NCBI RefSeq assembly: GCF_003719305.1
Contig: NZ_RARC01000045.1
Coordinates: 1-39,570, forward strand
Direction of reading: 5' to 3'
Source: Mycolicibacterium stellerae
GTDB lineage: Bacteria; Actinomycetota; Actinomycetes; Mycobacteriales; Mycobacteriaceae
Length of the DNA stretch: 39,570 bases
Below, in pieces: positions 17,230 to 25,132 of this stretch. Position 1 is the stretch's first letter. Each line of letters opens with the position of its first letter. Made by a program: the position numbers and the translations under genes. Under the pieces are notes generated by a model. The model did not search any database and was not told the DNA's origin. It worked only from the letters and a program-made list of their open reading frames with translations.

Positions 17230-17604
17230 ATGGCACGCCTAGTAGGCGTCGATCTCCCGCGCGACAAGCGCATGGAGATCGCGCTGACCTATATCTACGG
17301 CATCGGCCGTACCCGTTCCCAGGAGATCCTGGAAGCCACCGGCATCAGCCGGGATCTGCGCACCAAAGACCTGTCCGACGACCAGGTGACCCAGCTGCGC
17401 GACTACATCGAGGGCAACCTCAAGGTGGAGGGCGATCTGCGCCGTGAGGTGCAGGCCGATATTCGCCGCAAGATCGAGATCGGCTGCTACCAGGGCCTTC
17501 GGCATCGCCGTGGCCTGCCGGTGCGCGGCCAGCGGACCAAGACCAATGCGCGCACCCGCAAGGGCCCCAAGCGCACCATCGCCGGCAAGAAGAAGGCCAG
17601 GTAA
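17230..17604 (+). CDS. rpsM: 30S ribosomal protein S13
   Basis: A 124-aa protein of the 30S head that contacts the 50S subunit and P-site tRNA. MARLVGVDLPRDKRMEIALTYIYGIG, the Gly-rich CYQGLRHRRGLPVRGQRT segment and the basic tail (GPKRTIAGKKK) are diagnostic. It sits 3 bases upstream of rpsK. Confidence 0.98.
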   Translation: MARLVGVDLPRDKRMEIALTYIYGIGRTRSQEILEATGISRDLRTKDLSDDQVTQLRDYIEGNLKVEGDLRREVQADIRRKIEIGCYQGLRHRRGLPVRGQRTKTNARTRKGPKRTIAGKKKAR

Positions 17605-17607
17605 GCA

Positions 17608-18033
17608 ATGCCACCCGCAAAGAAGGCAGCGAAGGGCGCAGCCGCCCCCAAGAAGGGGCAGAAGACCCGCCGCAGGGAAAAGAAGAACGTCCCGCACGGC
17701 GCCGCGCACATCAAGAGCACGTTCAACAACACGATCGTGTCGATCACCGACCCGCAGGGCAATGTCATCGCCTGGGCGTCGTCGGGCCATGTCGGGTTCA
17801 AGGGGTCGCGTAAGTCGACACCGTTCGCCGCGCAGCTGGCCGCCGAAAACGCCGCCCGCAAGGCGCAGGAGCACGGCGTCAAGAAGGTCGACGTCTTCGT
17901 GAAGGGCCCGGGTTCGGGTCGCGAGACCGCGATCCGGTCCCTGCAGGCCGCCGGCCTCGAAGTCGGCGCGATTTCCGATGTCACCCCGCAGCCGCACAAC
18001 GGCTGCCGTCCGCCCAAGCGGCGCCGGGTCTAG
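17608..18033 (+). CDS. rpsK: 30S ribosomal protein S11
   Basis: A 141-aa protein of the 30S platform near the mRNA exit. It has a Lys/Ala-rich N-terminal extension of about 20 residues typical of mycobacteria, then HIKSTFNNTIVSITD, KGSRKSTPFAAQLAA and PHNGCRPPKRRRV. It lies between rpsM and rpsD with short gaps, so is co-transcribed. Confidence 0.98.
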   Translation: MPPAKKAAKGAAAPKKGQKTRRREKKNVPHGAAHIKSTFNNTIVSITDPQGNVIAWASSGHVGFKGSRKSTPFAAQLAAENAARKAQEHGVKKVDVFVKGPGSGRETAIRSLQAAGLEVGAISDVTPQPHNGCRPPKRRRV

Positions 18034-18048
18034 GGAGGAAGAAGACTC

Positions 18049-18654
18049 ATGGCTCGTTACACCGGACCCGCAACCCGCAAGTCACGCCGCCTCGGCGTCG
18101 ACCTCGTCGGCGGCGACCAGGCATTCGAGAAGCGGCCCTACCCGCCCGGCCAGCACGGCCGCGCGCGGATCAAGGAAAGCGAATACCGCCAGCAGCTGCA
18201 GGAGAAGCAGAAGGCCCGCTTCTCCTACGGCGTGATGGAGAAGCAGTTCCGCCGCTACTACGAGGAGGCCAACCGCCTCCCCGGCAAGACCGGCGACAAT
18301 CTGCTGCGCATCCTGGAGAGCAGGCTGGACAACGTCGTGTACCGCGCCGGCTTGGCGCGCACCCGCCGGATGGCCCGCCAGCTGGTCAGCCACGGCCACT
18401 TCACCGTCAACGGTGTCAAGGTCGACATCCCGAGCTATCGCGTGTCGCAGTACGACATCATCGATATCAAGGACAAGTCGATCAACACGCTGCCGTTCGA
18501 GATCGCTCGCCAAACTGCGGGTGAGCGACCGATCCCGGGGTGGCTGCAGGTCGTCGGCGAACGCCAGCGCATCCTGGTCCACCAACTGCCGGAACGGGCG
18601 CAGATCGACGTGCCGCTCACCGAGCAGCTCATCGTCGAGCTCTACTCGAAGTAA
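18049..18654 (+). CDS. rpsD: 30S ribosomal protein S4
   Basis: A 201-aa primary 16S rRNA-binding protein. MARYTGPATRKSRRLGVDL, RPYPPGQHGRARIKESEY and the S4 RNA-binding segment RLDNVVYRAGLARTRRMAR are clear. The N-terminal zinc cysteines found in some S4 proteins are absent, giving the zinc-independent form. S4 represses the alpha operon in E. coli; here the gene sits just upstream of rpoA, with two hairpins in the intervening gap. Confidence 0.98.
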   Translation: MARYTGPATRKSRRLGVDLVGGDQAFEKRPYPPGQHGRARIKESEYRQQLQEKQKARFSYGVMEKQFRRYYEEANRLPGKTGDNLLRILESRLDNVVYRAGLARTRRMARQLVSHGHFTVNGVKVDIPSYRVSQYDIIDIKDKSINTLPFEIARQTAGERPIPGWLQVVGERQRILVHQLPERAQIDVPLTEQLIVELYSK

Positions 18655-18661
18655 GACTTCC

Positions 18662-18712
18662 AGCCGCCCGGATGGCGGTTGGGATACGCGACATCAAATA
18701 GCGGTTGTCGCG
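18662..18712 (+). promoter_or_regulatory. Two hairpins in the rpsD-rpoA gap
   Basis: The first (18662-18680) has a CCGCC/GGCGG core around CGGAT, extended by an A-T and a G-T pair. The second is a perfect 7-base stem CGCGACA (18687-18693) / TGTCGCG (18706-18712) with a 12-base loop, ending directly at the AAGGAGG ribosome-binding site of rpoA. A structure in that position could control rpoA translation. Confidence 0.4.
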
Positions 18713-18728
18713 AAGGAGGAAGAAAAAC

Positions 18729-19781
18729 ATGCTGATTTCTCAGCGACCCACACTGTCCGAAGAGGTCCTGGCCGAGGATCGCTCCCAGTTCGTCATCGAG
18801 CCGTTGGAGCCCGGATTCGGTTACACCCTTGGCAATTCGCTTCGGCGCACGCTGCTGTCTTCGATCCCCGGGGCAGCGGTCACCAGCATTCGCATCGACG
18901 GCGTGCTGCACGAATTCACCACCGTTCCCGGTGTGAAGGAAGACGTCACCGACATCATCCTGAACCTCAAGGGTCTTGTGGTGTCCTCCGAGGAGGACGA
19001 GCCGGTCACCATGTACCTGCGCAAGCAGGGCCCCGGCGCGGTCACCGCGGGTGACATCGTTCCGCCTGCCGGCGTGACGGTGCACAACCCCGAAATGCAC
19101 ATCGCCACCCTGAACGACAAGGGCAAGCTGGAGGTCGAGCTCGTCGTCGAGCGTGGCCGTGGCTACGTCCCCGCCGTGCAGAACAAGGCGTCGGGTGCCG
19201 AAATCGGCCGCATCCCGGTCGATTCCATCTACTCGCCGGTGCTGAAGGTCACCTACAAGGTGGAGGCCACCCGCGTCGAGCAGCGCACCGACTTCGACAA
19301 GCTGATCCTGGACGTCGAGACCAAGAGCTCGATCACCGCCCGTGACGCGTTGGCGTCGGCGGGCAAGACGCTGGTCGAATTGTTCGGTCTGGCACGCGAA
19401 CTCAACGTCGAGTCCGAGGGCATCGAGATCGGCCCGTCGCCCGCCGAGGCGGACCACATCGCGTCGTTCGCGCTGCCGATCGACGATCTGGACCTCACGG
19501 TTCGGTCGTACAACTGCCTCAAGCGCGAGGGTGTGCACACGGTGGGCGAGCTTGTCGCCCGCACGGAGTCCGACTTGCTCGACATCCGCAACTTCGGCCA
19601 GAAGTCCATCGACGAGGTGAAGATCAAGCTGCACCAGCTGGGTCTCTCGCTGAAGGACAGCCCGGCCACATTCGATCCGTCGGAGGTCGCAGGCTACGAC
19701 GTTGCCACCGGCACGTGGAACAGCGATGCGAGCTACGAGCTGGACAACGACCAGGACTACGCCGAAACCGAACAGCTCTAA
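18729..19781 (+). CDS. rpoA: RNA polymerase alpha subunit
   Basis: A 350-aa subunit. The N-terminal domain (MLISQRPTLSEEVLAED, GFGYTLGNSLRRTLLSSIPGAAVT) dimerises and nucleates the enzyme. The C-terminal domain (about residues 240-310, NCLKREGVHTVGEL and FGQKSIDEVKIKL) binds UP elements and activators. The tail is acidic. ATG 18729 is preceded by AAGGAGG; a frame start 24 bases earlier is less conserved. Confidence 0.98.
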   Translation: MLISQRPTLSEEVLAEDRSQFVIEPLEPGFGYTLGNSLRRTLLSSIPGAAVTSIRIDGVLHEFTTVPGVKEDVTDIILNLKGLVVSSEEDEPVTMYLRKQGPGAVTAGDIVPPAGVTVHNPEMHIATLNDKGKLEVELVVERGRGYVPAVQNKASGAEIGRIPVDSIYSPVLKVTYKVEATRVEQRTDFDKLILDVETKSSITARDALASAGKTLVELFGLARELNVESEGIEIGPSPAEADHIASFALPIDDLDLTVRSYNCLKREGVHTVGELVARTESDLLDIRNFGQKSIDEVKIKLHQLGLSLKDSPATFDPSEVAGYDVATGTWNSDASYELDNDQDYAETEQL

Positions 19782-19793
19782 GAAGAATCCGTC

Positions 19794-19819
19794 CCGGTCC
19801 TACCTGATACGGGGACCGG
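19794..19819 (+). promoter_or_regulatory. Hairpin in the rpoA-rplQ gap
   Basis: CCGGTCC (19794-19800) and GGACCGG (19813-19819) form a perfect 7-base stem with a 12-base loop in the 62-base gap, followed by a C run and the AAGGAG ribosome-binding site of rplQ. Stem and loop sizes equal those of the hairpin before rpoA. There is no T tract, so regulation or processing is as likely as termination. Confidence 0.4.
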
Positions 19820-19843
19820 CCCCCCCGCAAGGAGATAGTTGCA

Positions 19844-20488
19844 ATGCCCAAGCCCACCAAGGGTCGTCGCCTCGGCGGATCGTCGTCGCACCAGAAGGCG
19901 CTGCTGGCCAACCTGGCCACGTCGCTGTTCGAGCACGGGCGGATCAAGACCACCGAGCCCAAGGCGCGGGCGTTGCGGCCCTACGCGGAGAAGCTGATCA
20001 CCCACGCCAAGAAGGGCACGCTGCACAACCGGCGTGAGGTGCTCAAGAAGATCCGGGACAAGGATGTCGTGCACACCCTGTTCGCCGAGATCGGCCCGTT
20101 CTACGCCGACCGCCCCGGCGGTTACACCCGCATCATCAAGGTGGAGGCGCGTCAGGGCGATAACGCCCCGATGGCCGTCATCGAACTGGTGCGGGAGAAG
20201 ACGGTGACGTCGGAGGCCAACCGTGCCCGCAAGTCTGCGGCGAAGAAGGCTGCGCCGGTCGCGGCCGCTGCGGCACCGCAGGCCGCGGTCGAGCCGGAGG
20301 AGGCCGTCGGGCCGGTAGCGGAGGAGTCGGTCGAGGAGATCAAGGCGGAGGACGAGGCGATCGCCGACGCGCAGACCGCCGAGGCTTCCGACGAGGCCTC
20401 GGCCGAGGAGGCGAAGGCAGAAGCCGAGATCGAAGAGGCCGACGCTGACGAGTCTGACTCCGAGGACAAGGCCGACGACGCCAAGTAG
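19844..20488 (+). CDS. rplQ: 50S ribosomal protein L17 with long acidic tail
   Basis: L17 lies near the peptide exit tunnel. Residues 1-120 are the conserved core (MPKPTKGRRLGGSSSHQKALLANL shape, then the GRIKTTEPKARALRPYAEKLIT segment). The remaining ~90 residues are a low-complexity Ala/Glu/Asp tail. At 214 aa it is much longer than E. coli L17 (127 aa); mycobacterial L17 proteins also carry an acidic extension. The truA start follows 7 bases after the stop. Confidence 0.97.
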   Translation: MPKPTKGRRLGGSSSHQKALLANLATSLFEHGRIKTTEPKARALRPYAEKLITHAKKGTLHNRREVLKKIRDKDVVHTLFAEIGPFYADRPGGYTRIIKVEARQGDNAPMAVIELVREKTVTSEANRARKSAAKKAAPVAAAAAPQAAVEPEEAVGPVAEESVEEIKAEDEAIADAQTAEASDEASAEEAKAEAEIEEADADESDSEDKADDAK

Positions 20489-20495
20489 TGATGCT

Positions 20496-21365
20496 GTGAA
20501 CAAGCCCGCCATCGAATCCGGTGGCGGGCTTGTTCGACTCCGCCTCGAGATCGCTTACGACGGGACGGAATTCGCGGGCTGGGCGACCCAGGCTGGACAG
20601 CGCACCGTCGCAGGCGTTCTCGACGACGCGCTGACGACGGTGTTCCGCACGCCGGTGGCGCTTCGCGCCGCCGGACGCACCGACACCGGCGTACACGCCA
20701 CGGGTCAGGTGGCTCACGTCGACGTGCCCGCCGACGCGATCCCGCACGCCTATCCGCGCACTTCCCGCCCCGACGAGAGCGAGTTCCTGCCGTTGGTGCG
20801 ACGGCTGTCGCGGTTGTTGCCGCCCGAAATACGGGTCAGCGACATCGTCCGGGCGCCAACGGGTTTCGACGCACGGTTCTCGGCGCTGCGACGCCACTAC
20901 GAATACCGGTTGTCGACAGCGCCATATGGCGTCGAGCCACAGCAGGCGCGATATGTCACGCCGTGGCCACGCCGGTTGGACGTCGACGCGATGGCGGCCG
21001 CGTCGCGAGACCTCGTCGGGCTGCACGACTTCGCCGCGTTCTGTCGGCACCGGGACGGCGCCACCACGATCCGGGACCTGCAACGGCTGGACTGGTCGAA
21101 AACGGGTGATCTCATCACGGCTTACGTCAGCGCCGATGCGTTCTGCTGGTCGATGGTGCGGTCGATCGTCGGTGCGCTGCTCGCGGTGGGGGAGGGCCGC
21201 CGCGACCCGGCCTGGTGCGCAAGCTTGTTGACCGAATCGCGTCGCTCGAGCGACTTCGCGGCGGCGCCGCCGCAGGGGCTGACGCTCGTCGGCGTCGACT
21301 ACCCGCCCGACGATCAGCTCGAGGCGCGCATCACGGTCACCAGGGACCTGCGCCGCATCGACTAG
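20496..21365 (+). CDS. truA: tRNA pseudouridine synthase A
   Basis: A 289-aa enzyme that converts uridines 38-40 of the tRNA anticodon stem-loop to pseudouridine. The catalytic motif GRTDTGVHA is present with nucleophile Asp63, plus LRLEIAYDGTEFAGW and the SFCWSMVR-like AFCWSMVRSIVGALL segment. GTG 20496 lies 7 bases after rplQ. Its TAG shares a CTAG tetranucleotide with the stop of the convergent cutinase gene, leaving no room for a terminator. Confidence 0.96.
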   Translation: MNKPAIESGGGLVRLRLEIAYDGTEFAGWATQAGQRTVAGVLDDALTTVFRTPVALRAAGRTDTGVHATGQVAHVDVPADAIPHAYPRTSRPDESEFLPLVRRLSRLLPPEIRVSDIVRAPTGFDARFSALRRHYEYRLSTAPYGVEPQQARYVTPWPRRLDVDAMAAASRDLVGLHDFAAFCRHRDGATTIRDLQRLDWSKTGDLITAYVSADAFCWSMVRSIVGALLAVGEGRRDPAWCASLLTESRRSSDFAAAPPQGLTLVGVDYPPDDQLEARITVTRDLRRID

Positions 21366-22078
21366 GCGTTGAGTTTGCCCGCGACGAAGTCGGCAGCCTC
21401 GTTCACCATGCCCGCGTTGATGTACTCCTTCGCGGCGTGGTCCGTCCAGTTCTCTTCCCATGTGTTCGGGTCGGCGGGGTTACAGATCGGGTCGGCGCCG
21501 TGGCACAGTTCAATGGTGCGGTCCGAGTAGGTTGGGCTGAAATTGGTGATGGGGCCGATCCAAGCAGCGCCGTTGCCGAACAGTGCGACCGCGGCGATCT
21601 TCTGGTCCATGCCTGCCGGCAACGGGTTGTCGAAGCCGAAGAAGCCGAATGGGACGGCGAGCACCACATCGGTGGCGGCCGCGCCCAGAGAGTAGCCACC
21701 GAGCACCAGGCGGGTGTCGGGGCAGGTGTTGGCCATGTTCTGGATGTGGGCGCTGATGTCGTTGGCGCCCTCGTCGATCTCGCTGTCGGCGGGGTAGCGC
21801 ACCGCATAAACGCCGATGTTCTTGTTTTTCACCTTGGACCGCAGTGCGCTGACGAAGGCGTTGCCGATCGCCCCGACCCCGGGCGACTCCAGCCGGCCAC
21901 GGGCAAATATCACCTCGACCTGCGGGCAGGCGGCCGTCGCCGAAGGGAGTGCCGTAGTCGCGGGCAGGATTGCGGGTCCGACCAGCAGGCCCGCCGCTAC
22001 GAGGGTCGCTGTGACTGCGGCGATGATGCCGCGTCGAACCCGATGCCCTGTGCCTTTGCTGTCAACACCAATAGTCAC
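21362..22078 (-). CDS. Cutinase-family secreted serine hydrolase (GYSLG variant)
   Basis: A 238-aa secreted alpha/beta hydrolase. A signal peptide (hydrophobic segment IIAAVTATLVAAGLLVG, small-residue cleavage region ATA) precedes a mature start ACPQVEVIFARGRLESPG. The nucleophile elbow is GGYSLGAA rather than the usual GYSQG. The disulfide Cys pattern (ACP..NTCP and ELCHGADPIC), the acidic residue in that last block and a later His (WTDHAAKEY) complete the family layout. I chose GTG 22078 because TAACAT lies 7 bases upstream, giving a leaderless-type promoter. Cutinase-like proteins in mycobacteria hydrolyse lipid esters; the substrate is unknown. Confidence 0.88.
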   Translation of the reverse strand: MTIGVDSKGTGHRVRRGIIAAVTATLVAAGLLVGPAILPATTALPSATAACPQVEVIFARGRLESPGVGAIGNAFVSALRSKVKNKNIGVYAVRYPADSEIDEGANDISAHIQNMANTCPDTRLVLGGYSLGAAATDVVLAVPFGFFGFDNPLPAGMDQKIAAVALFGNGAAWIGPITNFSPTYSDRTIELCHGADPICNPADPNTWEENWTDHAAKEYINAGMVNEAADFVAGKLNA

Positions 22079-22131
22079 CACGCCGATGTTAGCCGACGAA
22101 TTGACGCGCCCGTTTCGGCGTGACGTGTGGG

Positions 22132-22785
22132 CTACACCCGGCCCGCGACGAAGTCGGCGGCGGTGTTCACGAATCCGCCTGTGTAGCTGGGCGACCTGTG
22201 GGCGGCCACGATTTCGCCGTCGGTCTGGCAGATCGGGTCGCCGCCGTTGCACAGGTCAATGGACCGTCCGCCCCACACCGGGCTCATCGTCAACGGCAGG
22301 CCGAGCTTGGCCGACGGATTCCCGAACACCGCGATCGCGGCGACGAAGTCGGGCGCGTTGGGCGGCAGCGGATTGGTGAAGCCGATGGCCGGAATGGGCA
22401 CCGCGGCAATGACGTCCATTACGGCCGCGCCCTGCGAGTAGCCGCCGAGCACCAACCGGGTGTTGGGACAGGCGCCCATCATGTACTGGACATGCGCGCT
22501 GGCGTCGTTGGCTCCTTGTGCGGCAGCCAGGAAGTCGTAGTCGGCCGGGTAGTTCACCGCGTAGGAGCCGACCGACCTGCCGCCGACCTTGCCCTGGAGC
22601 GCGTTGACGAACGCTCCTCCGACGGCTCCGAGCCCGGGCGTGTCGTCGGTGCCGCGGGCGAAGATCACTTCGATGTCGGGGCAGTCCGCCGATGCGACCG
22701 GCGCGAACGCGAGCGACGGTGTTACCACCGCCGCGGCGGCAACCACAGTCGCGGCTGCTGCCTTCATTAGACGTCGTGCAGTCAT
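22132..22785 (-). CDS. Cutinase-family secreted serine hydrolase
   Basis: A 217-aa secreted hydrolase. The signal peptide ends near ASA before DCPDIEVIFARGTDDTPG. Catalytic elbow GGYSQGAAVMD, the second block LCNGGDPIC with the catalytic Asp, and a His in AAHRSPSY fit the cutinase triad. ATG 22785 starts 4 bases after the stop of the upstream cutinase gene and has GGGAAGGG upstream, so the two are co-transcribed. M. tuberculosis has cut3 and cut4 at the equivalent position. Confidence 0.92.
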   Translation of the reverse strand: MTARRLMKAAAATVVAAAAVVTPSLAFAPVASADCPDIEVIFARGTDDTPGLGAVGGAFVNALQGKVGGRSVGSYAVNYPADYDFLAAAQGANDASAHVQYMMGACPNTRLVLGGYSQGAAVMDVIAAVPIPAIGFTNPLPPNAPDFVAAIAVFGNPSAKLGLPLTMSPVWGGRSIDLCNGGDPICQTDGEIVAAHRSPSYTGGFVNTAADFVAGRV

Positions 22786-22788
22786 TCT

Positions 22789-23448
22789 CTACACCCTTCC
22801 CGCTGCGAAGTTGGCTGCCTGTTGAGCCATTGCGTCTTCATAGCCCCTGTGTGCGAGGGGGTTTCGCCCGTCAGAACAGATCGGGTCGCCGTCCTTGCAC
22901 AGGTCGATGGACCTACCCGCGAACTGGCCCACCGAGGACAGAGGGTTGCCGAACTTCGTAGCGGGGTTGCCGAATGCGGCCACAGCCGCCACGGTCACCG
23001 CGGCGGTCGGGGACAGTGGTGGCGCCGAGCCGATCTCGCCGATCTTGTTGCCAAGAGGCGGAACTCCGGCCAGCATGTCCATCACGGCCGCGCCCTGCGA
23101 GTAGCCGCCGAGGACGATCTTGGTCGACGGGCACGACAGCGCCATTTGTGAGATGCGGTTTGTCGCGTCCGTTGCCCCTTCGGCGGTGGTGAGGAAGTCG
23201 TAGCTGGCCGGATAGTTCACCGCGTAGGAGCTGACGGTGCGACCGGCGACCTGTGCGGTCAACGCGTCGGTGAAGGCCTGTCCGACCCGCCCGACGCCGC
23301 CGGGTTCGGCGGTGCCGCGCGCGAATACGACTTCGATGTCAGGGCACGGGACGGCCGCTGCAGTCGGAGCGACGATCACGGCGGTGGCCGCGGCGCCGAG
23401 AGCGGACAGGATGACGGCCCCCCGGGCCAAGCTACGTGGCAAAGTCAC
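22789..23448 (-). CDS. Cutinase-family secreted serine hydrolase
   Basis: A 219-aa secreted hydrolase with a hydrophobic signal (AVILSALGAAATAVIVAPTAAA), mature start CPDIEVVFARGTAEPGG, elbow GGYSQGAAVMD, acidic block LCKDGDPIC and His in LAHRGYED. GTG 23448 is chosen because AAATAT stands exactly 6 bases before it, consistent with a leaderless mRNA; a TTG at 23466 extends the frame by 6 codons. First of three tandem cutinase genes, with the DMT exporter gene 33 bases upstream on the same strand. Confidence 0.9.
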   Translation of the reverse strand: MTLPRSLARGAVILSALGAAATAVIVAPTAAAVPCPDIEVVFARGTAEPGGVGRVGQAFTDALTAQVAGRTVSSYAVNYPASYDFLTTAEGATDATNRISQMALSCPSTKIVLGGYSQGAAVMDMLAGVPPLGNKIGEIGSAPPLSPTAAVTVAAVAAFGNPATKFGNPLSSVGQFAGRSIDLCKDGDPICSDGRNPLAHRGYEDAMAQQAANFAAGRV

Positions 23449-23481
23449 GCGGCCATATTTCCACAACCAGGTAACGGAGGG

Positions 23482-24501
23482 CTAACCGTTTGCCCTGTTG
23501 CACGGGGTCGGGTCCTCGAGCGCGCCCGCATCGGGCCAGGTCGCAGCCTCGACCTTCTCGCTGCGGTCGCCCTGGCGAGCCAGCGCGAGGCCGACCAGGA
23601 CGACGGCCCCGCCGATGGCCTGCGTCCATGTGATGGCCTGGCCGAGCAGCAGCCACGCCGCCAGCACGGCGAACATCACCTCGGACAGGCCGACCAGCGA
23701 CGCGAACCTGGGCCGCAGCCGGGCGATGCCCATGATGCCCAGGCTGTACGCGATCGCCGTCGGGATCACAGCGAGGGCGATGACGGGTACCACCCACGAC
23801 ACCGTGAACCCCGCGACGACGGTGTCGTTGGTGGTGAAGCGAAACGGCATCACACCGGTCACGCCGACCAGCGCGGTCGCCACCGCGCCGACGATCAGGC
23901 CGCCGGTGGCGAGCGTGATCGAGTTCAGGCTTCCTTCGTCGCCGTCGGCGCTCACTTCATCCGACATCACGAAGTAGCAGGCCGCGCACACTGCCGCCGC
24001 GAGCCCCCACGCCACGCCGACTCCGTTGATGTGGGCGCCGGCGAAGACGTTCAGCACAAGCATGATTCCCGCGATCGCGAGCGCGACACCGGCCAGCGTC
24101 AGGTTGGTGGGTTTGCGCCGGGTGGTGACCCACACGTAGCCGACCACCAGGATCGGGGCGGTGTACTCGAGCAGCAGCGCGACGCCTACGGACAGATGCT
24201 CGACGGCGTTGAAATAGAACAGCTGGGCACCGGCGACCGGGACGAAGCCGTAAACGACCACCGTCTTGGCGTGCGCCACGGCCTCGCGAAACCAGCCGGG
24301 CCTGATGATGGTCGCGACGACCGCCATCACGATCGCGCCGCCGGCCATTCGTGCGGTGACCGCCGCGGTGGGGGTCCAGCCGGCTTCCATCAGCGCCTTG
24401 GCGAACGGTCCGGACAGGCCGAACGTGAAGGCCGAAAGGACGGCAAACAGCAGGCCGAGCCGGAAATGGTCGATTCCCTTATCGAGCTGGGTCGCGGTCA
24501 T
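23482..24501 (-). CDS. DMT-superfamily EamA-type transporter
   Basis: A 339-aa membrane protein with about ten hydrophobic helices arranged as two EamA repeats (LLFAVLSAFTFGLSGPFAKAL at the start of the first; VAWGLAAAVCAACYFVMSDEV at the second). EamA proteins export amino acids or other small metabolites. ATG 24501 has GGGGGTG upstream; the open frame continues upstream but into the divergent promoter region. It is divergent from a CGNR zinc-finger gene 73 bases away, which may regulate it. Confidence 0.88.
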   Translation of the reverse strand: MTATQLDKGIDHFRLGLLFAVLSAFTFGLSGPFAKALMEAGWTPTAAVTARMAGGAIVMAVVATIIRPGWFREAVAHAKTVVVYGFVPVAGAQLFYFNAVEHLSVGVALLLEYTAPILVVGYVWVTTRRKPTNLTLAGVALAIAGIMLVLNVFAGAHINGVGVAWGLAAAVCAACYFVMSDEVSADGDEGSLNSITLATGGLIVGAVATALVGVTGVMPFRFTTNDTVVAGFTVSWVVPVIALAVIPTAIAYSLGIMGIARLRPRFASLVGLSEVMFAVLAAWLLLGQAITWTQAIGGAVVLVGLALARQGDRSEKVEAATWPDAGALEDPTPCNRANG

Positions 24502-24520
24502 CTGGCACCCCCTGCTGTAA

Positions 24521-24588
24521 TGAGTAAAATGGATGTTGGTCATGACACTAGCCGGATGGGAGGTCATGGGTCAAATGATTTTTACTTA
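24521..24588. promoter_or_regulatory. AT-rich inverted half-sites between exporter and CGNR genes
   Basis: AGTAAAA (24523-24529) and TTTTACT (24580-24586) are exact inverted 7-mers flanking the start region of the CGNR gene, in a short AT-rich patch. They could be operator half-sites for the CGNR protein or simply promoter elements. The 50-base separation is long for one dimer. Confidence 0.25.
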
Positions 24589-25132
24589 TGACACCGAGCT
24601 CACCCTGAAGGCCGCGTGTGTGCTGGTCAACACCGATCGGGTGGACGGTGAGCGACTCGACGGGCTTCCGGCGCTCGACGCCTATTTGGACAGCTTCGGC
24701 TGGACCGGAAGGCGCGACCACGACAGCGCCGAGCTCGAATCCGTGTGCCGGCTGCGCGCGCGGCTTGGCGGAATCTGGGCTGCCGCCGACGACGAAGATG
24801 CCGCTGTCGCGCAGGTCAACGCCTTGCTCAGGGACACAAAGGCGCAGCCGTGGCTGACTCGGCATCCGGAGATGCCCGAGTGGCATCTACACCTGGCTTC
24901 GGTGCACGACCCGCTGTGGCAGCGCATGGGTGCGGAAATAGCGATGGCGCTGGCCGACCTGATCCGCGCCGGCGAGCTGCGCCGGCTCAAGATCTGTGCC
25001 GCGTCCGACTGCGAGGCGGTGTTGATTGACCTGTCGCGCAACCGGTCCGGCAAGTTCTGCGACACCGGCAACTGCGGCAACCGGCAACATGTCGCTGCTT
25101 ATCGCGAACGGCGGGCGAAGGAGGCTGACTAG
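24575..25132 (+). CDS. CGNR zinc-finger protein (ABATE-type N-terminus)
   Basis: A 185-aa probable transcription regulator. Residues 1-130 resemble the stress-induced ABATE domain seen before CGNR fingers; the C-terminal finger has Cys141, Cys146, Cys162 and Cys167 with the literal CGNR at 167-170, then a basic helix HVAAYRERR. ATG 24575 is preferred: GGGAGG lies 11 bases upstream, while ATG 24566 is too close to it. Divergent arrangement suggests control of the exporter. The stop shares CTAG with the convergent flavoprotein gene. Confidence 0.85.
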   Translation: MIFTYDTELTLKAACVLVNTDRVDGERLDGLPALDAYLDSFGWTGRRDHDSAELESVCRLRARLGGIWAAADDEDAAVAQVNALLRDTKAQPWLTRHPEMPEWHLHLASVHDPLWQRMGAEIAMALADLIRAGELRRLKICAASDCEAVLIDLSRNRSGKFCDTGNCGNRQHVAAYRERRAKEAD

